DNA of 64,000 nt from Marinoscillum luteum. GTDB lineage: Bacteria > Bacteroidota > Bacteroidia > Cytophagales > Cyclobacteriaceae. How positions within the stretch are numbered: position 1 is the first letter of the stretch; every line of letters begins with the position of its first letter. The position numbers were made by a program, and so were the translations under genes. The stretch is taken from NCBI RefSeq assembly GCF_044005705.1, contig NZ_JBIPKE010000015.1:248001-312000 (forward strand), written 5' to 3'. The notes beneath the pieces are model-generated. The model searched no databases. It was given only the letters and a program-made list of their open reading frames with translations, and was not told where the DNA came from. This document shows positions 52,501 through 59,036 of this stretch, piece by piece.

Positions 52501-55334
52501 GGTGAAATGCTCAGGTGTGTGGAATCCGTGCTGAAATACTCATGCTCAAAATACAAATCGAGCTCCAGGTCATCCGTGCCTACGTTGCTGATAAACAAAT
52601 TCAAACTATCAGAGAAGTTCACAAAGGCATCCTCAAAAAACAAAGTGTCATGAGAAAGCGCCACATCAGGTGCACCCGTAACGAAAAGGGACACCGGAAT
52701 TTCCTCCAATTGTCTTTCAGGGTCGTTGGTCATCAGCGTAAGGTTGGTTTCGTATACTCCCCCATACAAACCGCCAGCATCCAGCGTGATCGCCACATAA
52801 GCCGTATCACCCATAGCTACAACGCCTTCAGAAACACTCGTATACAACCAATTACTGTTGCCAGCGGACGCCACGCCCTCCTTTGGATCAACTGTCCTTT
52901 CAGGAGCAGCTACTTGCTCACCCTCCACACTCCATTCGGATGCAGCTAGCACTATAGGTGTGTTAAAGTCCGTCACTTTATCAGCGTACCAGCATCCATC
53001 ATACATGCCACTGGTCATTAAACCCGACATGAAATCACCCTCCCGAAGGCCTGCGTATCTTGTACCGGATTCGAATACCCATACAATGGAGTCTCCATCC
53101 ATACTCCATAGACCATTGGCGCCCTCGCTGGTAGTGAAAGTATGATCTTCGAAAAAATTCATAACCACACCGCTTACTCCTCCATCGCAGAACCAGTCAT
53201 AGGTCACAAGCCACTCTCCCAAAAAATCATCCACTAATCCGGTGGACAACTCATACTCCAGGTCTGAAAATCCACTGTTATGAATGGCCAAAATAGTTTC
53301 AGAAACCCCACCGGTGTACAGTGAGTCCACAATGCTATCTGGTGATATGACCAGGGTGGGTGGTTCGGCCCCCGAGCCGCTGGCAAAGATGGACACTGTA
53401 TCTATGTTGGAATAAAGTGTAAAAGTGGCGGAAGTATCCAGCGTTTCTGTTGGGGTGAAACTAAACGTGATGGTTTTCGAGGACAGTTCTCCAAGAGAAA
53501 AGGATGTATCCGAAACGGCAAAAACATCATTGTCAACATTAATATCGCTCACCACCAGCAAACCACTCCCCTGATTGGCCACCACCACCTCTATGGTTTC
53601 GGTAATCCCCACAGGCACCTGACCAAATACCACAGAATCTGTGACAATCATCAATGGCTCTGAAGAAGCCACACCAACGGCATTCCAGGCAGCAACTACT
53701 GCCGCATATTCATCACTGCCTGCTCCATATAAGTCCAATGCTGCCTGCTCTGATCCTATACGTGCATCTGCATAGTCTGAAGTAGAGGTTAAGTAGACTG
53801 TGAGGTTTCGGTAAGCGATCTGTTGTGCAGCCTCTAAGCCAATCCCGTTCACCTGGTAGCTGTAGCCATTGTCATTGGTACCTGTACCTCCTTCTACCAA
53901 CAGGTAATACCAAAAATTCTGGACACCACTGTTGTAATGCACTCCACCATTGTCCCCTGAGCCATAATACCAAAGATCTCCGTGATAGGTATCCGGCTGA
54001 CCCTCAGCATTCGGGTTACTCATGGAGCGGATCATGCTCACTCCGTCATAATATATCTCGTCACCCAGGTTCCAACTGGCCGTTTCGGGAAAAGTGGCAA
54101 ACTCAATCGACTGACCAAAAATATCACTGAAAGATTCATTTAATGCCCCTGACTCGTACGAATAGACCAGGCCCGCGCTGTACTCCGTGACGGCATGGGA
54201 AATCTCATGCCCCACAATATCCAGAGAGACCAGCGCAGAAGCACTCGCATTTCCGTCGCCATAGGTCATTCTCGAACCATCCCAGAAGGCATTGAAGTAC
54301 CCATTTGAGTAATGCACATAGGACCTGATGGCCGCCCCATCGTCATCGTAACTATTCCTACCAAAATTCTCCAAAAAATAGGCATAGGTTGCCGCCGCTC
54401 CATAATGAGCACTCACCCCTGCTCTGCTATTGCTCTGATCAAAATAATTATCTGATTCTGAAAAAAGTGTGGCGCTTCCATAGCTGGTACCGTGCTTCAA
54501 ATCATAAGTATATATTCCTCCTCCTGTGGAATCGTCTGACAAGAAATAGTTGGCTCCATCAAAATCCATAATGATTGGCACCACCCCATTATACAAAGAC
54601 AGTCCGGTACCGGTGGTCGTAGCAGTATGAATTTTATTGTAAAAATTGATCACCTCTCCAGTATGAGCATCAATCTCTACATTGTATCTGCCCAGGGGCT
54701 TTTGTGCATAGATATCAAACTGATAGACGAGATTCAATGCTTCAGCCTTATCATACCGCTTTCGGCTTAATGCCAGTTTAGATTCAGGAAGAAAAGATGC
54801 CCGGGCGTTTTTACTCTCCCGCTTCAGGAATCGCTCATTTTCTTCATTCTGCCACATATATACCTCAGCGCCCACCTCATCCAGGGCAAGCTGCAGTGCA
54901 GCCTCTCCACTCAGTGTGGGCAGGGTGTTCACGACAATCTTACGCTCAATGCTCCCATTAGCAGAAATGGCCATCTCCCCCTTCGCATGCACGATGTAGT
55001 CTGCTCCAAGCACCTCCAGCCCTTTATACTCCTGCACGTACCTGAAGTGCTCTTCACCCTTATGATCCGCGATTTTTGCTTTCAGACGAAGTGTGGACTT
55101 TTCGGGCAAGCCCAGCAACATGCCCAATGCTGGCAGGGAGTCCATCTTCAGGCTTTTCTCAAACCGGATAAACCGTGGTGATCCGGCCTTGTCCAACAAA
55201 ACCTCTTTGGCTTTCGGGATTTTCCGGTTGGCGTTTCCCCCTTCCGGGAGGCGCTGACTATGAGACAGTGTAGCTACAAACAACAAAAGAAACGATGCTG
55301 TGAAGCGAATATGAGCGGCGGAACACAAATTCAC
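43527..55334 (-). CDS. Giant secreted M4 metallopeptidase with modular scaffold, cadherin repeats and T9SS tail
   Basis: About 3935 residues. No ATG gives a normal signal peptide; the GTG at 55334 does (MNLCSAAHIRFTASFLLLFV), while the upstream ATG at 55427 would put 31 residues before it. Residues about 20-550 are an FTP/PepSY propeptide and a thermolysin-type M4 peptidase with 'VGHEISHAVTEYSAG' (zinc and catalytic Glu, about 376-380), 'GALNESFSD' (third zinc ligand) and 'GVHYNSGVQN'. Then come ASPM-SPD2-Hydin-like beta domains arranged as six modules (about 53370 down to 45560) with different inserts, six cadherin repeats (about 45560-43800), each with 'ENSP.G' and 'D.DGD.L' calcium-type motifs, and a type A T9SS sorting domain 'LLIYPNPSLDGHVSIENG...LIRKLILE'. 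It is probably a surface or secreted protease-adhesin. Confidence 0.93.
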   Translation of the reverse strand: MNLCSAAHIRFTASFLLLFVATLSHSQRLPEGGNANRKIPKAKEVLLDKAGSPRFIRFEKSLKMDSLPALGMLLGLPEKSTLRLKAKIADHKGEEHFRYVQEYKGLEVLGADYIVHAKGEMAISANGSIERKIVVNTLPTLSGEAALQLALDEVGAEVYMWQNEENERFLKRESKNARASFLPESKLALSRKRYDKAEALNLVYQFDIYAQKPLGRYNVEIDAHTGEVINFYNKIHTATTTGTGLSLYNGVVPIIMDFDGANYFLSDDSTGGGIYTYDLKHGTSYGSATLFSESDNYFDQSNSRAGVSAHYGAAATYAYFLENFGRNSYDDDGAAIRSYVHYSNGYFNAFWDGSRMTYGDGNASASALVSLDIVGHEISHAVTEYSAGLVYSYESGALNESFSDIFGQSIEFATFPETASWNLGDEIYYDGVSMIRSMSNPNAEGQPDTYHGDLWYYGSGDNGGVHYNSGVQNFWYYLLVEGGTGTNDNGYSYQVNGIGLEAAQQIAYRNLTVYLTSTSDYADARIGSEQAALDLYGAGSDEYAAVVAAWNAVGVASSEPLMIVTDSVVFGQVPVGITETIEVVVANQGSGLLVVSDINVDNDVFAVSDTSFSLGELSSKTITFSFTPTETLDTSATFTLYSNIDTVSIFASGSGAEPPTLVISPDSIVDSLYTGGVSETILAIHNSGFSDLEYELSTGLVDDFLGEWLVTYDWFCDGGVSGVVMNFFEDHTFTTSEGANGLWSMDGDSIVWVFESGTRYAGLREGDFMSGLMTSGMYDGCWYADKVTDFNTPIVLAASEWSVEGEQVAAPERTVDPKEGVASAGNSNWLYTSVSEGVVAMGDTAYVAITLDAGGLYGGVYETNLTLMTNDPERQLEEIPVSLFVTGAPDVALSHDTLFFEDAFVNFSDSLNLFISNVGTDDLELDLYFEHEYFSTDSTHLSISPSAGFILPVYFQPDSVGSLSSALLFVTNDFDQDSIYVYLTGWGINPPVFGVSPDSLGAALFTGDSTTLVLTLDNLEGGSDLTWESEWIVELEATELYKAHEHMAHLVPSDGSGNNEGMATAGPIPMESMQALSGNKRILAWTTFVDMDQEYINTINAISQYYSDYQLSTTITTSAAELGNMLDTVDVFLIPEQEDGGSLSYFYDLGVSWSEVIRSFVKGGGTIILCGDHESGEILNASGLMHMAYAANAYGNALTLEDSTHYLTAGVTGHVTGQNATFVVSLSDTLASNLISYSDYAAVAHRRIGRGDVVYIGYDYYAYNDNAARVISNAVAGARGQRAWLTMETESGTIGAGESQDIPVKLNATDLYGGVYRAGITVQSNDPAKQNRTIPVHMEVTGVPVIKVINDSLQFESVYAGYEKELSVTILNQGTDILTVDMAFSDSTFITDTLHVSVGPGEAYDLPVFFQPDTAKSYVQSLWLISNDPNQDSTLVSLSGIGVNPPVMNVSPDSLHEALYTGDSATQILTIDNTVGGSDLIWKAEIHFELEETELFKANQHLIQMSPSDGSGNNQGMSKSGPISMETMSALSGQVNILSWVTYADMDQEYLHTLNAISQYFTDYRLSSTTITSATVLAGMLDTVDVFLIPEQEYASNSYFKNLGASWAEVLTAFAERGGAIILCGNPSAYNIIDGSGLMHMEYFMPVYSEVLTVEDSMHYLTEGISGAVLSQDGTFLMSLADSAVSNIVSYYDHSVVAHKNVGLGDVVYIGYDFFNYDDNAARMIANAVASANRSSWLSLGVAMDTIAGGELQEVPLTFSAKDLYGGQYRASINILSNDPASSELSIPVVMEVTGAPVLSINSDSLPFADTYVGYSDKVSILISNEGTDDLEISLSLLDSVFAIDTAYLLLAPEVSYELAVYFNPDSAGVFEGDLLLATNDLDRDSTFVSLTGTGVNPPVMTVSPDSISAALMTDETVIKTLTVDNTAGGSELVVQFESRIHAQTITKPLTQSRAPSSTHDPTSLSQDFGGYLSDTARVLIIQNSSAWGTDMRYFLQEIFGITAVTVYSQYLSGHDLEPYDLIITTGDQDYEYYETISNNRERFEDYVENGGVIQYQLATQGSNVSLVGGVNIIHGSADNRNTLDAPDHPIGKDLPLVLEGNSANHTYLTDLPEGATVITSTEYSTRPTTAEYSYGSGHVIVTGMTVEYLALSGFNSAPLLGNITSYTLSLSGQKWLKVPEADTIPAGEYRDFEVLLNAKGLYGGLYSGEIDVLSNDPASPVVSVPVGLFVTGIPDMEVDQDTVDFGKTFVGTSNSRPLQIENEGTDTLYVSDVVFDHLSFTVDTTSFYLLPKQTQTLEIIYSPEVVADDTVQMSISSNDPDEVPYIVYLLGQAVHPPIAGVDQDSLSESLLTGLQSTQTLTLENTGGSELEWSLEINDGGAVALTPVGFYGAPSPQVDVPELSSEAGGSHFGSIEGEVLDTLANFTSSSTGIYVKGDTIYTVNYNQARLDKYSLSARQVVESFPLHSSPYGITYAAGLLWIGSYDGLVRAYDSGGSFAGSFSVPFSNYPAIAFNGTHFILTQAIEYNEPFYVVDFDGTILNTYEGINAEVTELAWSNGTVWTLTFNGESNIYPLTISDGAMHINDTIRIPDDDFAYSLAHDEGKLYWNAWNSDALVLKAGKYYQGDWLFAGVNEGVLDAGESTHLALNFNAYGLAGGLYQKEIRLITNDPETPTTRVPVALEVTSAPNIDPLGVTVDFDQVFVGDSAIESMTIANVGVDELIIHSSSIDHSDFSTFSGGLTIPPGGEREFYIKYHPQSSGIVNATLTIVSNDPDEGVITVSLSGEGILPPEISVAPGSLSESLILGEQTSQNLRVENTGSGADLVISLKVSEPEGQVKVETSPVFTSADDQVSKDETSAPDLSQYWRQHTRSPLQNTVQDTDHVDLVNLKKSLNEKFQSITGLISNRYDFSDGVEGTGINDGGGDMYDGGNYLGTNLGSYIPYSNDLITTSNAFGSGEYFTLKKPGLFVLAANLEEVTTFYVSGNLGADGSGSVDGAVIEMDVAGRTFLGFVKRVYNSGDPSINHLIIVEDNGEATHQFSTNTNYDDHSVNGLSNVRSIHYLLFAGTGSRYYDNHTMTSVMSAYLETIQIGPKWLSVDHTQDTITAGGFAEFNVGFASAEMTVGRHQANIEISSNDFASPQIVVPVSLQVSGIPDIMLSSLQINFGEVEVGQTSEHLLTISNLGNDSLLVGSIASNYPDFTVETTELGLAVGEDHSLTVTYTPTTVATHSGTLQILSNDPNESKVLVSLSGTGIPISNTPPELDGFRLSVPENSPVGYLVDVLQGSDSDGDTLSYGIVSGNESLAFELSGDGRLLINDSAMFNYEQNPLFELTIEVSDGEYQDTAQVWIDVTDLNDRPTIETLVFGIPENSPYGYSVGYLVGEDEDGDSLQYEIIGDNQLVFEVFESGILTVKDSSLLNFEIKKSFDLIVVVQDYALSDTAIVTVNLTNVNDRPVAMDQTFEVFENSPAGTVVGNISATDEDGDSLIFEMDSHISSAAFEVSVSGELTVKDPSLIDFEEQEKLYFDVIVTDLFDQTTFRVTVTVLDIEENTPPSFSDQTFEIPENSPKGYEVGQLTAVDQENDSLIFTILNSEESPFELLHSQLLVADSSRLDYEVNTYFELTMTVSDGAESDTALITIYLTDVNENGVPIILDQSFSVLENSPSGHEIGEVVATDADGDALAFSIIRGNSGNPVTLTSMGVLFINDSSLFDFEVSPVFELVVTVSDGLSVDSATVTIHVVDLDETPENHEPVILDQSFSVEENTRSGIVVGTVVATDEDEDVLTYEIISGNSDHTFALDMESGVLSIDDSTALDFEVNRNISFIVQVSDLTSSDIAIVSIQITDQVETGPLGLDSDHELLIYPNPSLDGHVSIENGRPIRSLKLLDTSGKVLVFVQGEGRQEIGLELSDFDRGVYYLIIEDVKSQLIRKLILE
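43800..45560 (-). repeat. Six cadherin-type repeats
   Basis: Six repeats of about 95-100 residues, each opening with 'SVPENSPVG', 'GIPENSPYG', 'EVFENSPAG', 'EIPENSPKG', 'SVLENSPSG' or 'SVEENTRSG', with 'D.DGD.L' and a 'FEV...F.L.V.VSD' core. Confidence 0.85.
45560..53370 (-). repeat. Six scaffold modules with exchangeable inserts
   Basis: Six units share a frame: an opening strand set ('PP...VSPDSL', 'TLDN/ENTGGSDL'), a variable insert, then 'W..... AG', 'LYGG.Y' and 'SNDP' strands, and a VG/SNDPD closing domain. Inserts from N- to C-terminus: lipocalin-like, ThuA-like, ThuA-like, a second flavodoxin/ThuA-like type, a propeller-like repeat, and an unrecognised domain. Confidence 0.8.
49650..52375 (-). 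repeat. Tandem 1.36-kb duplication inside the giant gene
   Basis: Two adjacent units (about 52375-51010 and 51010-49650) of about 455 residues each. Both run 'NPPV..VSPDSL..AL.TGDS', 'PSDGSGN', 'LSGQ/K..IL.W', 'MDQEY..T.NAISQY', 'LDTVDVFLIPEQE', 'GG.IILCG', 'GDVVYIGYD', 'NAAR', 'DLYGG.YRA'. This is a recent in-frame duplication of a module carrying a ThuA/GATase-like insert. Confidence 0.85.
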
Positions 55335-55661
55335 AAATAGAATAGTTAAGGTTGGCGTTTTTATTCTTTTACAAAAATGAGGTAAAATACACCCCTCTTT
55401 TATAAGATAAAAGGAAAACCGCAGCATTTCACCCGTAACGACCACCGTCAGGTTCTATTTCAAGATCCAAAACGAGAAAAGCTCTCCAAAATATGAAGAG
55501 CCTTTCCGTATTTAGCTGGTTCCTAATGAGAAGCCCCCAGGATCATTCCACATGTGTACCAAAAGACATTTGAAAATCACCGGGATTTCTCAAGGATAAA
55601 GTTTATCCCTATCGCTGAGTTATACAATACCTAGTTTTAAGTAGTTCTGCCATGGTCTGAC

Positions 55662-55669
55662 TAATTTTG
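55662..55669 (+). promoter_or_regulatory. Candidate -7 element (TAATTTTG) directly before mnmE
   Basis: Exact TAnnTTTG match ending 4 bases before the mnmE ATG; it predicts a leaderless or nearly leaderless transcript. The rest of the 340-bp gap to the giant gene shows nothing else clear. Confidence 0.5.
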
Positions 55670-55673
55670 GCGC

Positions 55674-57035
55674 ATGAATATAAACGATACCATTATTGCC
55701 CTGGCTACCGCCCCGGGAGTGGGTGCCATTGGAGTCATCAGAGTCTCCGGACCGGCTACCATCGCCATCGTCAATAGTGTATTCAGGGGCAAAGACCTCA
55801 CTGAGGTACCCAGCCATACCATCCACCTCGGAACCATTCGTGATGAGGAGAAAATCGTAGACGAGGTGCTCATTTCCATCTTTAGGGGCCCCAACTCCTA
55901 CACGAAAGAGGATGTGATCGAAATTTCGTGTCATGGCAGTCCCTACATCATCCAGCAACTCATTCGCCTGCTCCTCACCAAGGGTGCACGTCTGGCCAAA
56001 GCCGGAGAGTTTACTCAGCGTGCCTTTATCAATGGACGCTTCGACCTGGCGCAGGCCGAGGCAGTGGCCGACCTGATCTCCTCAGAAAACGAATCCATGC
56101 ACCAGGCCGCCATGAATCAGATGCGCGGGGGATTCTCTCAAGAAATCTCTAAACTCAGAGAAGAGCTGGTGCATTTTGCCAGCATGATCGAGCTGGAGCT
56201 GGATTTTGGTGAGGAAGATGTGGAGTTTGCCAGTCGTGATGACCTCAAAAAACTCATTTATAGCCTGAAAGGGCTAATCACCCGCCTGACGGAGAGTTTC
56301 ACGCTGGGTAATGCCATCAAAAACGGCATCCCTACGGTGATCGCCGGAAAGCCCAACGCGGGTAAGTCCACCCTGCTCAATGCTTTACTGAATGAGGAGA
56401 AGGCCATCGTATCGGATGTACCCGGAACCACCAGGGATGTCATTGAAGACGTGATCAATGTAGACGGCATAGCTTTCCGTTTTACGGATACGGCTGGTAT
56501 TCGCACCACCGAGGATAAGGTGGAGGCCATTGGTGTAGAGCGCACCTATGCTAAAATGAAAGAGGCCTCCGTAATTATCTACCTGATCGACCTGATCAAC
56601 GACACGAAAGAGGACATTGAAAAACAACTGGCTTACCTCAAAGCCCTCAAAGTCCCCTATCTGCTGATTGGAAATAAAATGGACCGGGCAGACGCCAACC
56701 TATTGAACGCACTGGAGTCAGAAAACGCCCTGATGATCTCTGCCAGCCAAAAGGAGAACCTCGAAAACCTCAAAGAGGCCTTAAAAACCTTGGTTTCGCT
56801 GGATGACTTCAAGACAGGCAACACCATAGTGACCAACCTGAGGCACTACGAAAGTCTGATGGAAACCAACAAGGCACTGGATCAGGTGATCGATGGCATT
56901 GACCGGCAAGTAACCAACGACTTTGTGGCCATGGACATCCGCAACTCACTCTTTCACCTGGGGCAGATCACTGGAGAGATCACCACCGATGATCTGCTGG
57001 AGAACATCTTTAGCAAGTTTTGTATCGGCAAGTAA
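55674..57035 (+). CDS. mnmE: tRNA modification GTPase MnmE
   Basis: A 453-residue GTPase that, with MnmG, makes the 5-substituted wobble uridine in certain tRNAs using tetrahydrofolate. The N-terminal domain (1-120) starts 'DTIIALATAPGVGAIGVIRV' and has 'GEFTQRAFINGRFDLAQAEA'. The inserted G domain (about 215-375) has 'AGKPNAGKSTLLNALL' (G1), 'GTTRD' (G2), 'DTAGIR' (G3), 'NKMD' (G4) and 'ISASQ' (G5). The C-terminus ends with the hallmark 'FCIGK'. The ATG at 55674 is supported by the family N-terminus. Its 3' end is the probable insertion target of the element to the right. Confidence 0.97.
   Translation: MNINDTIIALATAPGVGAIGVIRVSGPATIAIVNSVFRGKDLTEVPSHTIHLGTIRDEEKIVDEVLISIFRGPNSYTKEDVIEISCHGSPYIIQQLIRLLLTKGARLAKAGEFTQRAFINGRFDLAQAEAVADLISSENESMHQAAMNQMRGGFSQEISKLREELVHFASMIELELDFGEEDVEFASRDDLKKLIYSLKGLITRLTESFTLGNAIKNGIPTVIAGKPNAGKSTLLNALLNEEKAIVSDVPGTTRDVIEDVINVDGIAFRFTDTAGIRTTEDKVEAIGVERTYAKMKEASVIIYLIDLINDTKEDIEKQLAYLKALKVPYLLIGNKMDRADANLLNALESENALMISASQKENLENLKEALKTLVSLDDFKTGNTIVTNLRHYESLMETNKALDQVIDGIDRQVTNDFVAMDIRNSLFHLGQITGEITTDDLLENIFSKFCIGK
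57018..57035 (+). other. Probable attachment site at the mnmE 3' end
   Basis: The last 18 bp of mnmE (TTTTGTATCGGCAAGTAA) correspond position for position to the known SGI1 target at the 3' end of trmE/mnmE. A tyrosine recombinase gene follows within 800 bp. I find no second copy in the window, so the partner att site would be to the right of 64000. Confidence 0.4.
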
Positions 57036-57079
57036 CCTTCCAAACAACTCATAAACACCACTAAACAAACCTAAAAAAT

Positions 57080-57119
57080 AGCCTAATTAAGCATTTATAG
57101 ATGTTTTTAGGCTGTTTTT
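57080..57119 (+). terminator. Weak terminator-like hairpin after mnmE
   Basis: 7-bp stem (57080-57086 with 57107-57113), 20-base loop, followed by GTTTTTA. Confidence 0.5.
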
Positions 57120-57150
57120 ATTTAGCTCATATTCTCGATTTTTAGCACCC

Positions 57151-57248
57151 TTTTGTACCTTATTTGTACCTAATTGTTTATCTTTATATAAGGTACAAAA
57201 ATGGAGAGATCATGTTACATAACGATACATTAAGTTACATATTGATAC
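57151..57248. repeat. Two families of short repeats at the left end of the element
   Basis: Family 1: TTTTGTACCTTAT (57151-57163) and its perfect inverse ATAAGGTACAAAA (57188-57200), with a third partial copy TTTGTACCTAA (57163-57173). Family 2: GTTACATAACGATAC (57214-57228) and GTTACATATTGATAC (57234-57248), 20-bp period. They fit recombinase or excisionase arm sites and promoter operators, being next to the att site and just before the excisionase genes. Confidence 0.75.
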
Positions 57249-57279
57249 CCTCCATTAGAAATGCTTATAGAGAGATAAT

Positions 57280-57639
57280 ATGAGTTCTAATATTTACGTC
57301 CAGAGGATCTGCCAGCATTGCGGCAATGAATTCACAGCAAGAACTACCGTAACCAAGTATTGCAGTGACAATTGCGCCAAGAGAGCATACAAGCAACGCA
57401 AGAAAGAAGAGAACGTTGGTCAATCTAATCAGGAGACTTTAGCTATTAAGTCAGCACCTATCAAAGCCATCCAGGAACAAGACTTTCTCAATATCCAGGA
57501 AACATGCGAACTACTAGGCATCAGTCGGATGACCTTGTACCGAATGATTAAAGATGGTAGAATTCCTGCTACTAAGATTGGCAGACGAACCATCATTGCC
57601 AGAAAGAATATTGATAAGCTTTTTACTCTTGGATCATGA
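57280..57639 (+). CDS. Excisionase-family HTH protein with N-terminal zinc finger
   Basis: A 119-residue protein. Residues 8-40 have 'CQHCGNEFTA' and 'YCSDNCAKRAYKQR', a four-Cys zinc-ribbon. Residues about 70-115 are a MerR/excisionase-like winged HTH: 'FLNIQETCELLGISRMTLYR', 'MIKDGRIPATKIGRRTII'. It probably binds the element ends to steer excision or regulates the recombinase. Its 3' end overlaps the next gene by 4 bases. Confidence 0.9.
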   Translation: MSSNIYVQRICQHCGNEFTARTTVTKYCSDNCAKRAYKQRKKEENVGQSNQETLAIKSAPIKAIQEQDFLNIQETCELLGISRMTLYRMIKDGRIPATKIGRRTIIARKNIDKLFTLGS

Positions 57640-57827
57640 AGAAACTGAAGTTAGCCATATCAGACAAAGAGTTCCTTACACTTGAAGATGCCGCCAGGCT
57701 ATTAAGTGTCAGTCGAACCACACTCTATAGACTTAGAAAAGAAGGAGTATTAGAAGTTAAGAAAGTGGGCAGAAAGCAATACATCCTTAGAAAATCAATC
57801 GATCAACTATTTAACCCATCATCATGA
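57636..57827 (+). CDS. Second excisionase-family HTH protein
   Basis: A 63-residue protein that is almost entirely the excisionase HTH ('FLTLEDAARLLSVSRTTLYR', 'LRKEGVLEVKKVGRKQYIL'). It resembles the C-terminal domain of the preceding protein, so the two look like paralogues, one with and one without the zinc finger. Four-base overlaps link it to both neighbours. Confidence 0.88.
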   Translation: MKKLKLAISDKEFLTLEDAARLLSVSRTTLYRLRKEGVLEVKKVGRKQYILRKSIDQLFNPSS

Positions 57828-58972
57828 AAGTCACACTACGCCAGAAAAAGATCTCCAAAGGCATGATCAGCCTATATCTCGACTTCTACCCTCCTTTAGT
57901 AGATTCGGAAACCAGGAAGTCTACCCGCAGAGAATTCCTTGGGATGCAGATTTACGAGAAGCCTAAAAGCCAGATCGAGAAACAGCATAATAAGGAAACC
58001 AAGATACAAGCTGAAAGCGTGCGCTCTGCCAGACAGCTGGACATCCAGCGCAACAACTATGACTTCATTTTCAAAAAAGCCAAACAAGTTGACTTCCTTC
58101 AGTTCTTCAAGAAGCTGACAAACAAGAAATGGGAAAGTGAAGGCAATCACGGCAACTGGCTTAGTGCATATAAGTACTTGGAGCTCTACACCAATGGAAA
58201 TTGTAATACTAGTGATATAGACAGAGACTTTTGCGAGAGTTTCAAAGAGTTCCTGAAGACCACAACCAGTCTGAAAAGCAAAGCCAAAAAGCTTTCACAA
58301 AATAGCCAGTCCTCCTACTTCAGCAAATTCTCCGTAGCTGTAGAAGAAGCATTCAAGAAAGGCTACCTGGAGGAAAACTACATGTTGCGCATCGACAGAA
58401 TCTCCCAAAAAGAAACACAGCGTGAGTTCCTCACCCTTGAAGAACTGAGAGCACTATATGCCACAGAGTGCGAACTACCAGTACTGAAACAAGCTGCTAT
58501 CTTCTCAGCCCTTACCGGCCTTCGCTGGAGCGATCTCATTGGACTTACCTGGAAAGAAATCCAATACTCAGAAATCAACGGCTATTTCATCCGCTTCATC
58601 CACGAAAAGACAGACCGGCCACAAACCCTCAACATTCCCGAACAGGCGGTGAATATCATTGGCTATCCAAAAGGGCCAGAGTTCAACATTTTTGAAGGCT
58701 TGAAATATTCAGCCTGGACAAACCTTAAGCTCTCCGAATGGGTAATGCGGGCAGGGATCATTAAGAAAATCACTTTCCACTGCTTCCGGCATACATATGC
58801 TACACTGCAGCTTTCATTGGGCACAGATATCTACACAGTTTCCAAACTGCTCAACCATAAGAATATCAAGACCACCCAGATATATGCCAAAGTGATTGAT
58901 CAGAAAAGAAAAGAAGCCGCAGAAAGAATACCACAACTAAGTCAGGTGAAAAATGAAATGAGAATTGCTTAA
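57824..58972 (+). CDS. Tyrosine recombinase / site-specific integrase
   Basis: A 382-residue integrase of the Bacteroidota phage-integrase type. The N-terminal region has an arm-binding/SAM-like core-binding domain (about 60-200, with 'FLQFFKKLTNKKWE'). The catalytic domain shows 'ALTGLRWSDLIGL' (Arg I), 'FHCFRHTYATLQLS' (HxxR) and 'LLNHKNIKTTQIYAKV' (His/Lys and the nucleophilic Tyr). It should integrate and excise the element at the mnmE 3' end, with the two small HTH proteins encoded in the same operon as directionality factors. Confidence 0.95.
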   Translation: MKVTLRQKKISKGMISLYLDFYPPLVDSETRKSTRREFLGMQIYEKPKSQIEKQHNKETKIQAESVRSARQLDIQRNNYDFIFKKAKQVDFLQFFKKLTNKKWESEGNHGNWLSAYKYLELYTNGNCNTSDIDRDFCESFKEFLKTTTSLKSKAKKLSQNSQSSYFSKFSVAVEEAFKKGYLEENYMLRIDRISQKETQREFLTLEELRALYATECELPVLKQAAIFSALTGLRWSDLIGLTWKEIQYSEINGYFIRFIHEKTDRPQTLNIPEQAVNIIGYPKGPEFNIFEGLKYSAWTNLKLSEWVMRAGIIKKITFHCFRHTYATLQLSLGTDIYTVSKLLNHKNIKTTQIYAKVIDQKRKEAAERIPQLSQVKNEMRIA

Positions 58973-59036
58973 ACAAGTGCTTGTTACTAGCTACTGGTTT
59001 CTTTAAATTTATTTAGGACTACACAAATACTAAGCA

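Noticed and set aside
43800..53400. Repeats taken as CRISPR or satellite DNA
   Set aside because: They are in-frame protein modules of 95 to 455 residues, not short identical DNA repeats with spacers.
43947..55181. Many plus-strand ORFs inside the giant gene
   Set aside because: Shadows of the minus-strand coding frame; none has a recognisable domain or start signal.
58973..59036. Short inverted repeat AACAAGTGCTTGTT as terminator
   Set aside because: Stem of six bases without a T-run directly after it.
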